From Duganella aquatilis (GTDB lineage Bacteria > Pseudomonadota > Gammaproteobacteria > Burkholderiales > Burkholderiaceae_D): a stretch of DNA of 64,000 bases. This document shows positions 19,739 to 28,043 of the stretch, piece by piece (the stretch's first letter is position 1; the number at the start of each line of letters is the position of its first letter). Both the position numbers and the translations under genes were made by a program. The DNA lies in the NCBI RefSeq assembly GCF_009674565.1, contig NZ_WKJL01000021.1, positions 1 through 64,000 on the forward strand, given 5' to 3'. The notes beneath the pieces were generated by a model. That model did no database searches. It had not been told where the DNA came from and saw only the letters and a list, made by a program, of their open reading frames with translations.

Positions 19739-20197
19739 TCAACCGGCGGCGGGTTCGCCGCCTTCTGCCGCCGGCGGCGTTGCGCTGCCGGCTTCCGCTT
19801 CCGCCTTGGCGGCCAGCGCCGCGCGCTGGCGCTTGACCATGGCGATCACCACGTTACGGATGGTATTCAGCACGGTGTCGGCCTTGAACGGCTTGACGAT
19901 GAAACCGCTCACGCCGATCGCGTGCGCTTCCTGGATGATGGCGGCGTTCATTTCGCTGGAAACCATGAACAGCAGCGTCTTCGGCCAGTTGGTGCGGATT
20001 TCGCGCACCGATTCCTGATCACTCTCGAACTGCTCCTTGGCGATGCAGACGATGTGCGGATGGTGCTTGATCAACAGCACCATGGCGCTGGCGCAGGTGT
20101 GGGTCTGGCCCACCACGTCGTAGCCGCCATCGAGCAGCACGGTATTCAGCAGGCCACGCGCGACAGCGCTGGGATCGATAATGACTGCTTTTAACAT
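19739..20197 (-). CDS. Degenerate response-regulator receiver protein
   Basis: A 152-residue stand-alone receiver domain (about 1-122) with an Ala/Glu-rich C-terminal tail. The fold is clear: the strand AVIIDPS, the MVSSEMN switch serine and the conserved lysine in FIVKPF (Lys102). However, the residue aligned to the phospho-acceptor aspartate is Ala53 (HIVCIAKEQ where xxVLLDxxxP is expected). The second acidic pocket residue is Pro9 instead of Asp or Glu. It therefore probably cannot be phosphorylated in the usual way and may signal by binding. No kinase or output domain is nearby. Confidence 0.82.
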   Translation of the reverse strand: MLKAVIIDPSAVARGLLNTVLLDGGYDVVGQTHTCASAMVLLIKHHPHIVCIAKEQFESDQESVREIRTNWPKTLLFMVSSEMNAAIIQEAHAIGVSGFIVKPFKADTVLNTIRNVVIAMVKRQRAALAAKAEAEAGSATPPAAEGGEPAAG

Positions 20198-20210
20198 CTT
20201 GCAAACCTTG

Positions 20211-20984
20211 TTAGTGGGACCAGGCCAGCATGTTCCAGCTCACGCCTACCTTCACATCCGTTTTCAACTGTACCAGTTGTCGAGAAAGATACAGCATTTC
20301 GCGTTCTTTTCGAAGCGTTTCCCCCAAGGAATCTTTAAGAATCCCGGCGCCGGCCATAATGGCGTCCAGATTGCCGTATGTACGCAACAGTTTGGCGGCG
20401 GTCTTGACGCCCACCTTGGACACGCCGGGGATGGAATCGGTGACGTCGCCCATCAGCGCCAGCAGGTCCGGCAGCTGGTCGGGCGGCACGCCCCACTTCT
20501 TTTCGACCCAGGCGTGGTCGTGCCATTCGCTCTTGAAGTGGTCCCAGACGCGGGCGCCCTGGGCGATCAGGCCGTGCAGGTCCTTGTCGGTGGTGGCGAC
20601 GGTGGCTTCGCCGCGGCCCTCGGCCAGCCAGCGCAGCACCACGGTGCCGATGACATCGTCGGCTTCGACTTCCGGCACCGACACCACGTGCATGCCGAAG
20701 CCGCGCAGCTTGTCGTAGAACGCCGGCAGCGCCTCGCGCAGCGGCGACGGCATCGGCGCGCGGCCTTCGCGGTAGCCGCCGTACAGCGCGTGGCGCCAGG
20801 TGCGGCCGCCGAAGTCGAAGGCCGGCAGCAGGTGCGTGGGCTGGTGGTCGTGTATGAGGGTGCGCAAGGAAGACAGCGCGTGGCGCAGCGCGATGTCGGC
20901 CTTTTCAGGGCTGTCAGGTTCGGGACTGGCTTCGTAGACGCGGCGCACAATATTGAGGCCGTCGATGGCAAGGAGTCTACCCAT
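20211..20984 (-). CDS. 5'-3' exonuclease family protein (ExoIX/Xni-like)
   Basis: A flap-endonuclease-type protein equal to the N-terminal nuclease domain of DNA polymerase I; about 257 residues from the start chosen here. It begins GRLLAIDGLNIVRRVYE and carries the acidic metal-site cluster in SVPEVEADDVIGTVV and TTDKDLHGLI. The DNA-binding helix-hairpin-helix region reads DSIPGVSKVGVKTAAKLL. An ATG at 20996 in the same frame would add four residues; ribosome-site evidence is not decisive. It lies 13 bases upstream of the receiver gene on the same strand. Confidence 0.88.
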   Translation of the reverse strand: MGRLLAIDGLNIVRRVYEASPEPDSPEKADIALRHALSSLRTLIHDHQPTHLLPAFDFGGRTWRHALYGGYREGRAPMPSPLREALPAFYDKLRGFGMHVVSVPEVEADDVIGTVVLRWLAEGRGEATVATTDKDLHGLIAQGARVWDHFKSEWHDHAWVEKKWGVPPDQLPDLLALMGDVTDSIPGVSKVGVKTAAKLLRTYGNLDAIMAGAGILKDSLGETLRKEREMLYLSRQLVQLKTDVKVGVSWNMLAWSH

Positions 20985-21066
20985 GTTCAACTTCATCCGG
21001 GCTTTGGTCAAGCCGCCATTCTACCCGACCGGGCCGACGCGGCGGCATGCGCCGCGTCAAAGCCGC

Positions 21067-21738
21067 TTACTTCAGCAGCTCGTAGGGGCCGCCGCGTTCG
21101 AGGGCGCGCTGGAAGGCGGGGCGGCTGTGGATGCGTTTCAGGTAGGCCGCCAGTTTCGGACGCGATGCGTCCAGGCCGCCGCGCGCGGAGGCGGCTTCCA
21201 GCGGGAAGCTCATCTGGATGTCGGCGGCGGTGAAGTCGTTGCCGGCGAACCATTCGCTCTTGCCCAGCTCGCCTTCCAGGTAGTCCAGGTGCATGGCGAT
21301 CTGCGGCAGGATGTAGCTGCCCTTGACCTTGCCCGCGATGGCGCGCGCGATCGGCTTGACGAAGAACGGCGCCGGGCTGGTCTCGACGCGGTCGAAGATC
21401 AGCTTCATCAGCAGCGGCGCCATCGCCGAGCCTTCGGCATAGTGCAGGAAATACGTCCAGCGGCGGCGCTCCTCGGTGCCAGCCGGCGGGATCAAACGGC
21501 CGTTGCCGTAGGTGTCGATCAGGTATTCGGCGATTGCGCCGGACTCGGCCACCACGATGCCGTTATCGGTGATCACCGGCGACTTGCCCAGCGGGTGGAT
21601 CTTCTTCAGCTCCGGCGGCGCCAGCATGGTCTTCGGATCGCGCTGGTAGCGCACGATCTCGTATTCCAGGCCCAGCTCTTCCAGCAGCCACAGCACCCGC
21701 TGCGAGCGCGAATTATTCAAGTGATGAACGACGATCAT
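21067..21738 (-). CDS. Glutathione S-transferase family protein
   Basis: A 223-residue GST. The thioredoxin-like N-domain begins VVHHLNNSRSQRVLWLLEEL, and the ESGAIAEYL motif marks the glutathione-binding turn. The C-terminal helical domain contains WFAGNDFTAADIQMSF, the usual N-capping and hydrophobic staple segment. The substrate is unknown. It is divergent from the glutamate-synthase-like gene. Confidence 0.9.
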   Translation of the reverse strand: MIVVHHLNNSRSQRVLWLLEELGLEYEIVRYQRDPKTMLAPPELKKIHPLGKSPVITDNGIVVAESGAIAEYLIDTYGNGRLIPPAGTEERRRWTYFLHYAEGSAMAPLLMKLIFDRVETSPAPFFVKPIARAIAGKVKGSYILPQIAMHLDYLEGELGKSEWFAGNDFTAADIQMSFPLEAASARGGLDASRPKLAAYLKRIHSRPAFQRALERGGPYELLK

Positions 21739-21890
21739 GTGACTTATCCCGAGAAAAAAGAACGGCCGTGCGCCGCAACCTCGCTAGCTTAACATTGTTG
21801 CCCGCCGCGCGCGTCTGCCCGGATCGGATATGGATTCCGTCGAGAAACAGCAGTACACTCGACAGTTCATCAGCCGCCGCCGGAGTCTTC

Positions 21891-23504
21891 ATGAATTTGC
21901 TGTCCCCACGCTACCTCGCCTTCCATGCCTCCATCGTTACGCTACTGGCTTCGCTGGCCTTGCGGGCACCGTGGGAAATTTCGGCGGTCGCCGCCGCGCT
22001 GACCATCGTCGGCATCAGCGACCTGCTGCAAACCAGGCGCGCGCTGCGCCGCAACTACCCGATCCTGGCGCACTTCCGCTTCTTCTTCGAATCGATCCGC
22101 CCCGAGATCCGCCAGTACTTCCTGGAAGACGACATGGTGGCCGAGCCGTTCTCGCGCAACCAGCGCAGCATCGTCTACCAGCGCGCCAAGAAGGACACCG
22201 ACAAGCGCCCGTTCGGCACCCAGCTCGACGTCTACGCGCCCGGCTACGAATGGATCAACCACTCGATCGCGCCGGCGGCCGAACAGCCGCACGACTTCCG
22301 CATCGAGATCGGCAACCACCCGGACTGCCCGCGCGCGCAGCCGTACTCGGCCAGCGTGTTCAACATCTCGGCGATGAGCTTCGGCGCGCTGTCGGCCAAC
22401 GCCATCCTGGCGCTGAACGGCGGCGCCAAACAGGGCGGCTTCATGCACGACACCGGCGAAGGCAGCATCAGCCCCTACCACCGCCAGAACGGCGGCGACC
22501 TGGTGTGGGAAATCGGCTCCGGCTACTTCGGCTGCCGCAACGACGACGGCACCTTCTCGGAAGCGAACTTCATCGTCAACGCCACCGCGCCGCAGGTCAA
22601 GATGATCGAACTGAAGATGTCGCAGGGCGCCAAGCCGGGCCATGGCGGCGTGCTGCCGGGCGCCAAGGTCACCATCGAAATCGCGCAGACGCGCGGCGTG
22701 CCGGTGGGCCGCGACTGCATCTCGCCGTCGTCGCACTCGGCCTTCAGGACGCCGATCGAAATGCTGCAGTTCATCGACCGCCTGCGCACGCTGTCGGGCG
22801 GCAAGCCGACCGGCTTCAAGCTGGCGATCGGCCACCCGTGGGAATTCTTCGGCATCGTCAAGGCCATGCTGGCGACCGGCATCGTGCCGGACTTCATCGT
22901 GGTCGATGGCGGCGAAGGCGGCACCGGCGCGGCGCCGGTCGAGTTCACCGACCACGTCGGCACGCCGTTGCAGGAGGCGCTGCTGCTGGTGCATAACACG
23001 CTGGTCGGCGCCAACCTGCGCGACAAGATCAAGATCGGCGCCTCGGGCAAGATCATCACCGCCTTCGACATCGCGCGCACGCTGGCGCTGGGAGCGGACT
23101 GGTGCAATTCGGCGCGCGGCTTCATGTTCGCGCTGGGCTGCATCCAGTCGCAAAGCTGCCATACCGACCGCTGCCCGACCGGCGTCGCCACGCAGGACCC
23201 GTCGCGCCAGCGCGCGCTGGTGGTGCCGGACAAGATCCAGCGCGTCGCCAACTTCCATGAGAACACGATGGAGGCGCTGGCCCAGCTGATCGCCGCCGCC
23301 GGCCTGACGCATCCGTCGCAGCTGCGCCCGCGCCACCTGGTGCGGCGCATTTCGCACAACCAGGTCAAGCTGGCGTCGGCGCTGCTGCCCTACCTGGAGC
23401 CGGGTGAGCTGCTCGACCCAAGCCAGCTGGCGCGCCTGCCGCCGGTGTTCGGCCATTACTGGCCGATGGCGCAGGCGGAGTCGTTCGATCCGTTCTGTGG
23501 TTAA
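21891..23504 (+). CDS. Membrane-anchored FMN-binding glutamate synthase-like protein
   Basis: A 537-residue protein starting at ATG 21891. Two hydrophobic N-terminal segments (about residues 8-40) precede a glutamate-synthase central/FMN domain. Diagnostic parts are SAMSFGALSANAI, GEGSISPYHR, KPGHGGVLPGAKV, IVVDGGEGGTGAAP and the cluster CIQSQSCHTDRCPTGVATQ, whose cysteine spacing matches the 3Fe-4S site of GltB. It lacks the glutaminase domain and the C-terminal GXGXG domain of full GltB, so it is a stand-alone family member of uncertain reaction. Its stop overlaps the end of a small reading frame on the other strand. Confidence 0.87.
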   Translation: MNLLSPRYLAFHASIVTLLASLALRAPWEISAVAAALTIVGISDLLQTRRALRRNYPILAHFRFFFESIRPEIRQYFLEDDMVAEPFSRNQRSIVYQRAKKDTDKRPFGTQLDVYAPGYEWINHSIAPAAEQPHDFRIEIGNHPDCPRAQPYSASVFNISAMSFGALSANAILALNGGAKQGGFMHDTGEGSISPYHRQNGGDLVWEIGSGYFGCRNDDGTFSEANFIVNATAPQVKMIELKMSQGAKPGHGGVLPGAKVTIEIAQTRGVPVGRDCISPSSHSAFRTPIEMLQFIDRLRTLSGGKPTGFKLAIGHPWEFFGIVKAMLATGIVPDFIVVDGGEGGTGAAPVEFTDHVGTPLQEALLLVHNTLVGANLRDKIKIGASGKIITAFDIARTLALGADWCNSARGFMFALGCIQSQSCHTDRCPTGVATQDPSRQRALVVPDKIQRVANFHENTMEALAQLIAAAGLTHPSQLRPRHLVRRISHNQVKLASALLPYLEPGELLDPSQLARLPPVFGHYWPMAQAESFDPFCG

Positions 23505-23593
23505 TGCGGGAACGGCACGTAGCCCCTGCGAATCGCCCAGTCTTCGCCCTGTCGTTTGAACGCATCGATCGTTGCCGCGTCGAATTCCATCGT
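23501..23593 (-). other. Possible very small ORF or gene remnant
   Basis: On the minus strand an ATG at 23593 opens a 30-residue frame with a plausible protein-like end (DAFKRQGEDWAIRRGYVPFPH), in the 135 bases between the glutamate-synthase-like gene and the Cys-rich gene. There is no clear ribosome site. It may be a remnant, the tail of a frame that starts further upstream inside the Cys-rich gene, or chance. Its codon use looks coding-like, which is the only reason to list it. Confidence 0.25.
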
Positions 23594-23639
23594 CAACGTG
23601 ACCGTCGGCGATCCGGGCGGCGCAAGCAGGGGAGATGGC

Positions 23640-23912
23640 TTAACGCTGCACGTGCAGCTTGATGACGCGCTTGTGGCTGGCGGCGTCGGTCGGCGTGTCG
23701 CACGAGGACGGGCCGCAGTTGGAGCAGCCGCCGCCATCGCCGCAGCCGCCACCGCCGCCGGTCTTGAACAGCTTGGCCAGCCGCGCTTCGTTGAAGCCGC
23801 GCTTGCCCAGCGTGTAGACGATGCGCTGGCGCCAGGCCAGCGGCAGGTACTTGGCGCTGAAGTGCACCAGCGCCACCAACACGATCACCGCGACAATAAT
23901 CTGCTGCCACAT
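23640..23912 (-). CDS. Small Feo-associated Cys-rich membrane protein
   Basis: A 90-residue protein: one N-terminal transmembrane helix (WQQIIVAVIVLVALVHFSA), a basic amphipathic middle and a Gly/Cys-rich tail GGGGGCGDGGGCSNCGPSSC. Its start lies one base after the feoB stop. Small Cys-rich membrane proteins next to feoB are common and are thought to assist FeoB or bind iron, possibly taking the place of FeoC. The function is inferred from position and the cysteine cluster. Confidence 0.8.
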   Translation of the reverse strand: MWQQIIVAVIVLVALVHFSAKYLPLAWRQRIVYTLGKRGFNEARLAKLFKTGGGGGCGDGGGCSNCGPSSCDTPTDAASHKRVIKLHVQR

Positions 23913-23913
23913 A

Positions 23914-25818
23914 TCAGCCTCCGAAAGCCAGCGCGATCCGGTACGTCAGGAACGACGCCACATACGCCAGCGCAAACAAATAACCCGCCATCAGCCACGC
24001 ATAGCGCGCGCTGCCGGTTTCGCGGCGCACGGTACTCAGCGTGGCGATGCACTGCGGCGCGAACACATACCAGGCCAGCAGCGACAGCGCGGTCGGCAAG
24101 GTCCAGCTCGACGAAATAATCGGCGCCAGCGTCTGCGCCACTTCGTCGCCGCTCTGCGACAGCGCATACACCGTGCCCAGCGCACCGACCGCCACTTCAC
24201 GCGCCGCCATGCCCGGCACCAGCGCGATGCAGATCTGCCAGTTGAAGCCGATCGGCGCGAAGATGAATTCCAGGCCGCGGCCGATGATGCCGGCCAGGCT
24301 GTAATAGATCGCCGGATGGGTGGCGCCTTCCGGCGCGCCAGGGAAGGAACTCAGCACCCACAGCAAAATCATCAGCGTCAGGATCACCGTGCCGACGCGG
24401 GTCAGGAAGATCTTGGCGCGCTCCCACAGGCCCAGCGCCAGGTTGCGCATGTGCGGCCAGTGGTAGGCCGGCAGCTCCATCATCAGCGGCTGCTTGCCTT
24501 CGCCGCCCATGAAGCGCTTCATCACCCACGCCACCGCCATCGCCGAAATGATGCCGGCGAAGTACAGCACGAACAGCACCAGCCCCTGCAGATTGAAGAT
24601 GCCGCCGACCTCGCGGTCCGGAATGAAGGCGGCGATGATCAGCGCATACACCGGCAGGCGCGCCGAGCACGTCATCAGCGGCGCGATCATGATGGTCACC
24701 AGGCGGTCGCGGCGGTTCTGGATGGTGCGCGCCGCCATCACGCCCGGAATCGCGCAGGCAAAGCTCGACAGCAGCGGAATGAAGGCGCGGCCCGACAGGC
24801 CGACGCCGCCCATCAGGCGGTCCAGCAGAAAGGCCGCGCGCGGCAGGTAGCCGCAGTCTTCCAGGAACAGGATGAAGAAGAACAGGATCAGAATCTGCGG
24901 CAGGAACACCAGCACGCTGCCGGCGCCGCCCAGGATGCCTTCCACCAGCAGGCTGCGCAGGATGCCGTCCGGCATCGCGTCCTTGACCAGGCTGCCGAGG
25001 TGGTCGACGCCATCCTTGATCATGTCCATCGGCGGCGTGGCCCAGCTGAACACCGCCTGGAACACCAGGAACATCAGCACCGCCAGGATGACCGGGCCGA
25101 TCACCGGATGCAGCACCACGTTGTCGATTTTTTCGCTCAGCACGTCATGCGACTGCGCCGGCGCGCTGACCGCCAGGTCGAGGATGCGGCGCACTTCGCG
25201 CTGCGTCTCCTCGACGCCGACCGCGTCGATGGCCGACAGCGGATGCGGCTTGCCTGCCGCCAGCGGCCACATCTGGTCCAGCGCGCGCAGCAGCGACTTT
25301 TCGCCGCCGGCCTGCACCGCCACGGTTTCCACCACCGGCATGCCGAGCTCGCGCGACAGGACGTCGGCGTCGATGGCGATGCCGCGCTTCTTGGCGACGT
25401 CGACCATGTTCAGCGCCAGGATCATCGGCAGGCCCAGGCGCTTGATCTCCAGCACCAGGCGCAGGTTCAGGCGCAGGTTGGTGGCGTTGACCACGCACAC
25501 CACCACGTCCGGCGCGGCGTCGCCCTTGCGCAGGCCGGCCACCACGTCGCGCGTGATTTCCTCGTCCGGCGTGTGGGCCGACAAACTATAAGCGCCCGGC
25601 AGATCGAGCACGCGGAAGCTGTTGCCGCCGCTGGTGGTGAACGCGCCTTCCTTGCGCTCGATGGTCACGCCGGCGTAGTTGGCCACCTTCTGGCGCGCGC
25701 CGGTCAGCCGGTTGAACAAGGCGGTCTTGCCGCAATTCGGATTGCCGAGCAAGGCCATCATCGGCGTCCGCGACACCGCTGCTGGCGTTGGCGCCACCTG
25801 TTTTTCTACTGCACCCAT
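23914..25818 (-). CDS. feoB: Ferrous iron transporter FeoB
   Basis: A 634-residue inner-membrane Fe(II) transporter. The N-terminal G-domain shows G1 GNPNCGKT (residues 25-32), G3 DLPGAYS and G4 NMVD. It is followed by the guanine-nucleotide-dissociation-inhibitor helices and a C-terminal membrane domain with two Gate repeats (IPLLSSFACAIPGVMAAR and IALVPGMAAREVAVGALG, each with a conserved Cys or Met region). It lies three bases after feoA and is probably under Fur control through the upstream region. Confidence 0.97.
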   Translation of the reverse strand: MGAVEKQVAPTPAAVSRTPMMALLGNPNCGKTALFNRLTGARQKVANYAGVTIERKEGAFTTSGGNSFRVLDLPGAYSLSAHTPDEEITRDVVAGLRKGDAAPDVVVCVVNATNLRLNLRLVLEIKRLGLPMILALNMVDVAKKRGIAIDADVLSRELGMPVVETVAVQAGGEKSLLRALDQMWPLAAGKPHPLSAIDAVGVEETQREVRRILDLAVSAPAQSHDVLSEKIDNVVLHPVIGPVILAVLMFLVFQAVFSWATPPMDMIKDGVDHLGSLVKDAMPDGILRSLLVEGILGGAGSVLVFLPQILILFFFILFLEDCGYLPRAAFLLDRLMGGVGLSGRAFIPLLSSFACAIPGVMAARTIQNRRDRLVTIMIAPLMTCSARLPVYALIIAAFIPDREVGGIFNLQGLVLFVLYFAGIISAMAVAWVMKRFMGGEGKQPLMMELPAYHWPHMRNLALGLWERAKIFLTRVGTVILTLMILLWVLSSFPGAPEGATHPAIYYSLAGIIGRGLEFIFAPIGFNWQICIALVPGMAAREVAVGALGTVYALSQSGDEVAQTLAPIISSSWTLPTALSLLAWYVFAPQCIATLSTVRRETGSARYAWLMAGYLFALAYVASFLTYRIALAFGG

Positions 25819-25821
25819 GAT

Positions 25822-26088
25822 TTATTCCGGTTGAATCGAGACCAGCGCGGCTTCAAAGCGGCGCAACGCAAACGTGGAGTGGCCGACCTTGATCGCCAGC
25901 GGCTCGCCGCCCGGCATGCCACGCTTGAGCATGCGGATTTTTTCGCCGGGCACAAAGCCCAGCTCCATCAGGCGGCGCGCCAGGCTGACGCCGCCGTCGG
26001 CGGCCTCGCCGGGAGAAACGTGCACCACGGTGGCAGTGGCGCCGACCGTCAGGGCATCGAGGGTAATCAGGGGAACAGCGTGCGTCAT
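25822..26088 (-). CDS. feoA: Ferrous iron transport accessory protein FeoA
   Basis: An 88-residue SH3-like cytoplasmic partner of FeoB. The start is set at ATG 26088. The core LARRLMELGFVPGEKIRMLKR and the end motif FALRRFEAALVSI match FeoA. It is the first gene of feoA-feoB-Cys-rich, with a perfect TATAAT at 26182-26187 (minus strand) overlapping a Fur-like site upstream. Confidence 0.93.
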   Translation of the reverse strand: MTHAVPLITLDALTVGATATVVHVSPGEAADGGVSLARRLMELGFVPGEKIRMLKRGMPGGEPLAIKVGHSTFALRRFEAALVSIQPE

Positions 26089-26181
26089 GAGCAAAGTCCA
26101 GTCGAGATGCCGCCGGCAAAGAGGGCTGCGGCTGCCCGGCGAGGCTGCAATGTTGCGTTCTCGCCGGAATAAGATACTAGC

Positions 26182-26209
26182 ATTATAAACGGTAATGCGA
26201 ATGACTTCT
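26182..26209 (-). promoter_or_regulatory. feoA promoter: -10 box with overlapping Fur-like site
   Basis: The minus strand has a perfect -10 hexamer TATAAT at 26187-26182, about 95 bases upstream of feoA. Next to it, 26191-26209 matches the 19-base Fur consensus at 11 positions by hand count. It contains AATGCGAAT, the reverse complement of ATTCGCATT in the stronger site at 26249. The -35 region is weak. Confidence 0.5.
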
Positions 26210-26248
26210 ATTTAGCTTGCATCCTGCTGCGGTTTACGGCAGTATACG

Positions 26249-26267
26249 ATTAATGATAATGATTCGC
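26249..26267 (+). promoter_or_regulatory. Fur box in the feoA/bfd divergent region
   Basis: The 19 bases match the Fur consensus GATAATGATAATCATTATC at 14 positions by hand count, including an unbroken AATGATAAT. The site sits between feoA and bfd, about 80 bases upstream of bfd, and could repress both directions under iron-replete conditions. Confidence 0.75.
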
Positions 26268-26346
26268 ATTAAGTTACCAGCAATCATGTCATAAAGAACT
26301 TAATCGCAACTTAGCCGTTATTCAGCCTAGCCAGAAGGTGCATCAA

Positions 26347-26568
26347 ATGATTGTTTGTGTCTGCAACAACATCTCAGATCGCGAAATCCGTCAAGCCATG
26401 GAGTTGGGTATTACGTCGATGGAAGAACTGCGCCGCGATCTCGGCGTAGCCACTTGCTGCGGCCAATGCTTCTCATGCGCTGAAGAACTCCTCAATGAAC
26501 ATCTGGCCGCGCAAGCCGCTGCCGAACTCAAAGAGACTGTGCTGAAACGCCCAGCCTTCACCAACTAA
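26347..26568 (+). CDS. bfd: Bacterioferritin-associated ferredoxin Bfd
   Basis: A 73-residue [2Fe-2S] protein that reduces and releases iron stored in bacterioferritin. The start at ATG 26347 gives MIVCVC. The cluster ligands follow the family spacing: Cys4, Cys6, Cys38 and Cys41 (CVC ... CGQC), with extra cysteines at 37 and 44. It is preceded by a good Fur box and followed two bases later by a tonB-type gene. The bfr gene lies 1.5 kb downstream. Confidence 0.93.
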   Translation: MIVCVCNNISDREIRQAMELGITSMEELRRDLGVATCCGQCFSCAEELLNEHLAAQAAAELKETVLKRPAFTN

Positions 26569-26570
26569 TC

Positions 26571-27275
26571 ATGAATACAATGACCTACAGCCGGACAGCG
26601 TCGCTGTCCGCGGATGACGCCGGCTTCGTCCGGGAATTCAAACGCCGCAGCCGCAAGTTCACCCCGCTGGCGGCGATTGTTGTAGGTCACGCTGTCGTGT
26701 TTTATCTGGCTTACTCCGGCATGCTGCGCAGCGTGACGCATGCGATCATGCCGCAGGTGGTGAACGTCACCTTCGTGGCCTCGCCTGAGCCGCTGAAGCC
26801 GGCGCCGGCGCCGAAGGAAGTGCCGCTGGTGATGCCGAAGCAAACCTTTGTGCCGCCGCTGCCGATCGTGAATATCGTGCAGACCGAGCCGACCATCACC
26901 CTGCCGCCGCCACAGCCGCGTCCGAGCGAAGCGGCGCCATCGCATGCCGCGCCAACCGCGCAAGCCGCGCCGCCGGCGCCGCCAGCGCCATCGACGCCGA
27001 AGACCGTATCGGGCGTGGAATATGTGCGCGCACCGCAGCCGGTGTACCCCAGCATCGCCCGCCGCATGGGCGAGACCGGCACCGTGATGCTGCGCGTGCT
27101 GATCGGTGAAAAGGGTACGGCCGAACAGGTCGTCGTGCAGAAATCCTCCGGCTCGGCCAATCTGGACGAAGCCGGCCGCCAGGCGGTGCTGCGCGCGCTG
27201 TACAAACCGTTCATCGAGGACGGCAAGGCCGTCCCCGTCTACGTGCTGGTGCCGATCAACTTCCAGCTCGGCTAA
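26571..27275 (+). CDS. tonB: TonB family energy transducer
   Basis: A 234-residue protein: a cytoplasmic basic N-terminus, one transmembrane helix (about 32-52), a Pro/Ala-rich periplasmic spacer (residues 70-145) and a C-terminal TonB domain with the hallmark QPVYPSIARRMGETGTVMLR and YKPFIEDGKAVPVYV. It energises outer-membrane iron-siderophore or haem receptors. No exbB or exbD is in the window. It starts two bases after bfd, so the two probably share the Fur-controlled promoter. Confidence 0.92.
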   Translation: MNTMTYSRTASLSADDAGFVREFKRRSRKFTPLAAIVVGHAVVFYLAYSGMLRSVTHAIMPQVVNVTFVASPEPLKPAPAPKEVPLVMPKQTFVPPLPIVNIVQTEPTITLPPPQPRPSEAAPSHAAPTAQAAPPAPPAPSTPKTVSGVEYVRAPQPVYPSIARRMGETGTVMLRVLIGEKGTAEQVVVQKSSGSANLDEAGRQAVLRALYKPFIEDGKAVPVYVLVPINFQLG

Positions 27276-27278
27276 GTC

Positions 27279-27815
27279 CTACAGGTCCAGCCGGCCCTCG
27301 ATGGAGTCATCGAGGGTCTTGCCTATCACGGCGCCGATCAGCATCTTGACGCTGGCCACCGCCTTGCCGTGCTTGGTATCCCAGTAGTAGCCGTAAGTCG
27401 GCGCAAACTTGATCAGCGTCACGCGCGGATCGTCCTCGCCGCCGGTGAACCACGTCTTCATCGTAAAACTCCACAGCTCCTTGATCTTGACCGGATCGCG
27501 CGACACCGTGGCGATGCCTTCCAGATGCATGAACTCCGAGTGGGCCGAACCCTGGAAGTACAGCGTGGCCGACGGATCGGCCGCCAGCTCCTGGTTCTTC
27601 AGGCTGTCACTGGCGCTGATGAACCACAGATTGCCGAGCGCATCGACCTGCAGCGCCGTCATCGGCCGCGCGTCGCCGGGACCGCCGTCGGCGTCGCTGG
27701 TGCAGAAGAAGCAGCCGGGCGTGCTGTCGACAAACTCGCGGATCTTGCGCACTGCGTCTTCACCGATCAGATCCTGGTGATTGGTTTCTGCTTGTTGGGC
27801 GTTGATGGAATCCAT
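27279..27815 (-). CDS. Pyridoxamine 5'-phosphate oxidase-like flavin-binding protein
   Basis: A 178-residue split-barrel protein of the general-stress-protein-26 type. The N-terminal part contains PGCFFCTSDADGGPGDARPMTAL, and an SLKNQELAADPSATLYFQ segment follows. It probably binds FMN, F420 or haem; relatives lack true PNPOx activity. It converges on tonB with a three-base gap. Confidence 0.82.
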   Translation of the reverse strand: MDSINAQQAETNHQDLIGEDAVRKIREFVDSTPGCFFCTSDADGGPGDARPMTALQVDALGNLWFISASDSLKNQELAADPSATLYFQGSAHSEFMHLEGIATVSRDPVKIKELWSFTMKTWFTGGEDDPRVTLIKFAPTYGYYWDTKHGKAVASVKMLIGAVIGKTLDDSIEGRLDL

Positions 27816-27894
27816 GGCTCACTCCTTTAGTTGAGCTGTCATGGTAGCGGCGCGGCCGCGCCGGCACAGTGGGTTGCCTCACACTGCGCCCTAT

Positions 27895-27913
27895 AAGAAT
27901 GCTAATGGTTTTC
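27895..27913 (+). promoter_or_regulatory. Fur-like site upstream of bfr
   Basis: The 19 bases match the Fur consensus at 13 positions by hand count (AATGCTAATGGTTTTC core). It lies about 130 bases before the bfr ATG and 80 bases upstream of the divergent PNPOx-like gene, so either gene may be its target. Confidence 0.5.
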
Positions 27914-28043
27914 ATTTGCGCCAACACTCTCAATCACCGAACTTAGGTGGTATTTCACCGAAATTATCAGACAATCGCTACACGCGCAGGGGCATTTCGT
28001 GGCACAATGGCGCCATTCGCAACCATCTCAGAAAGACATCCCC

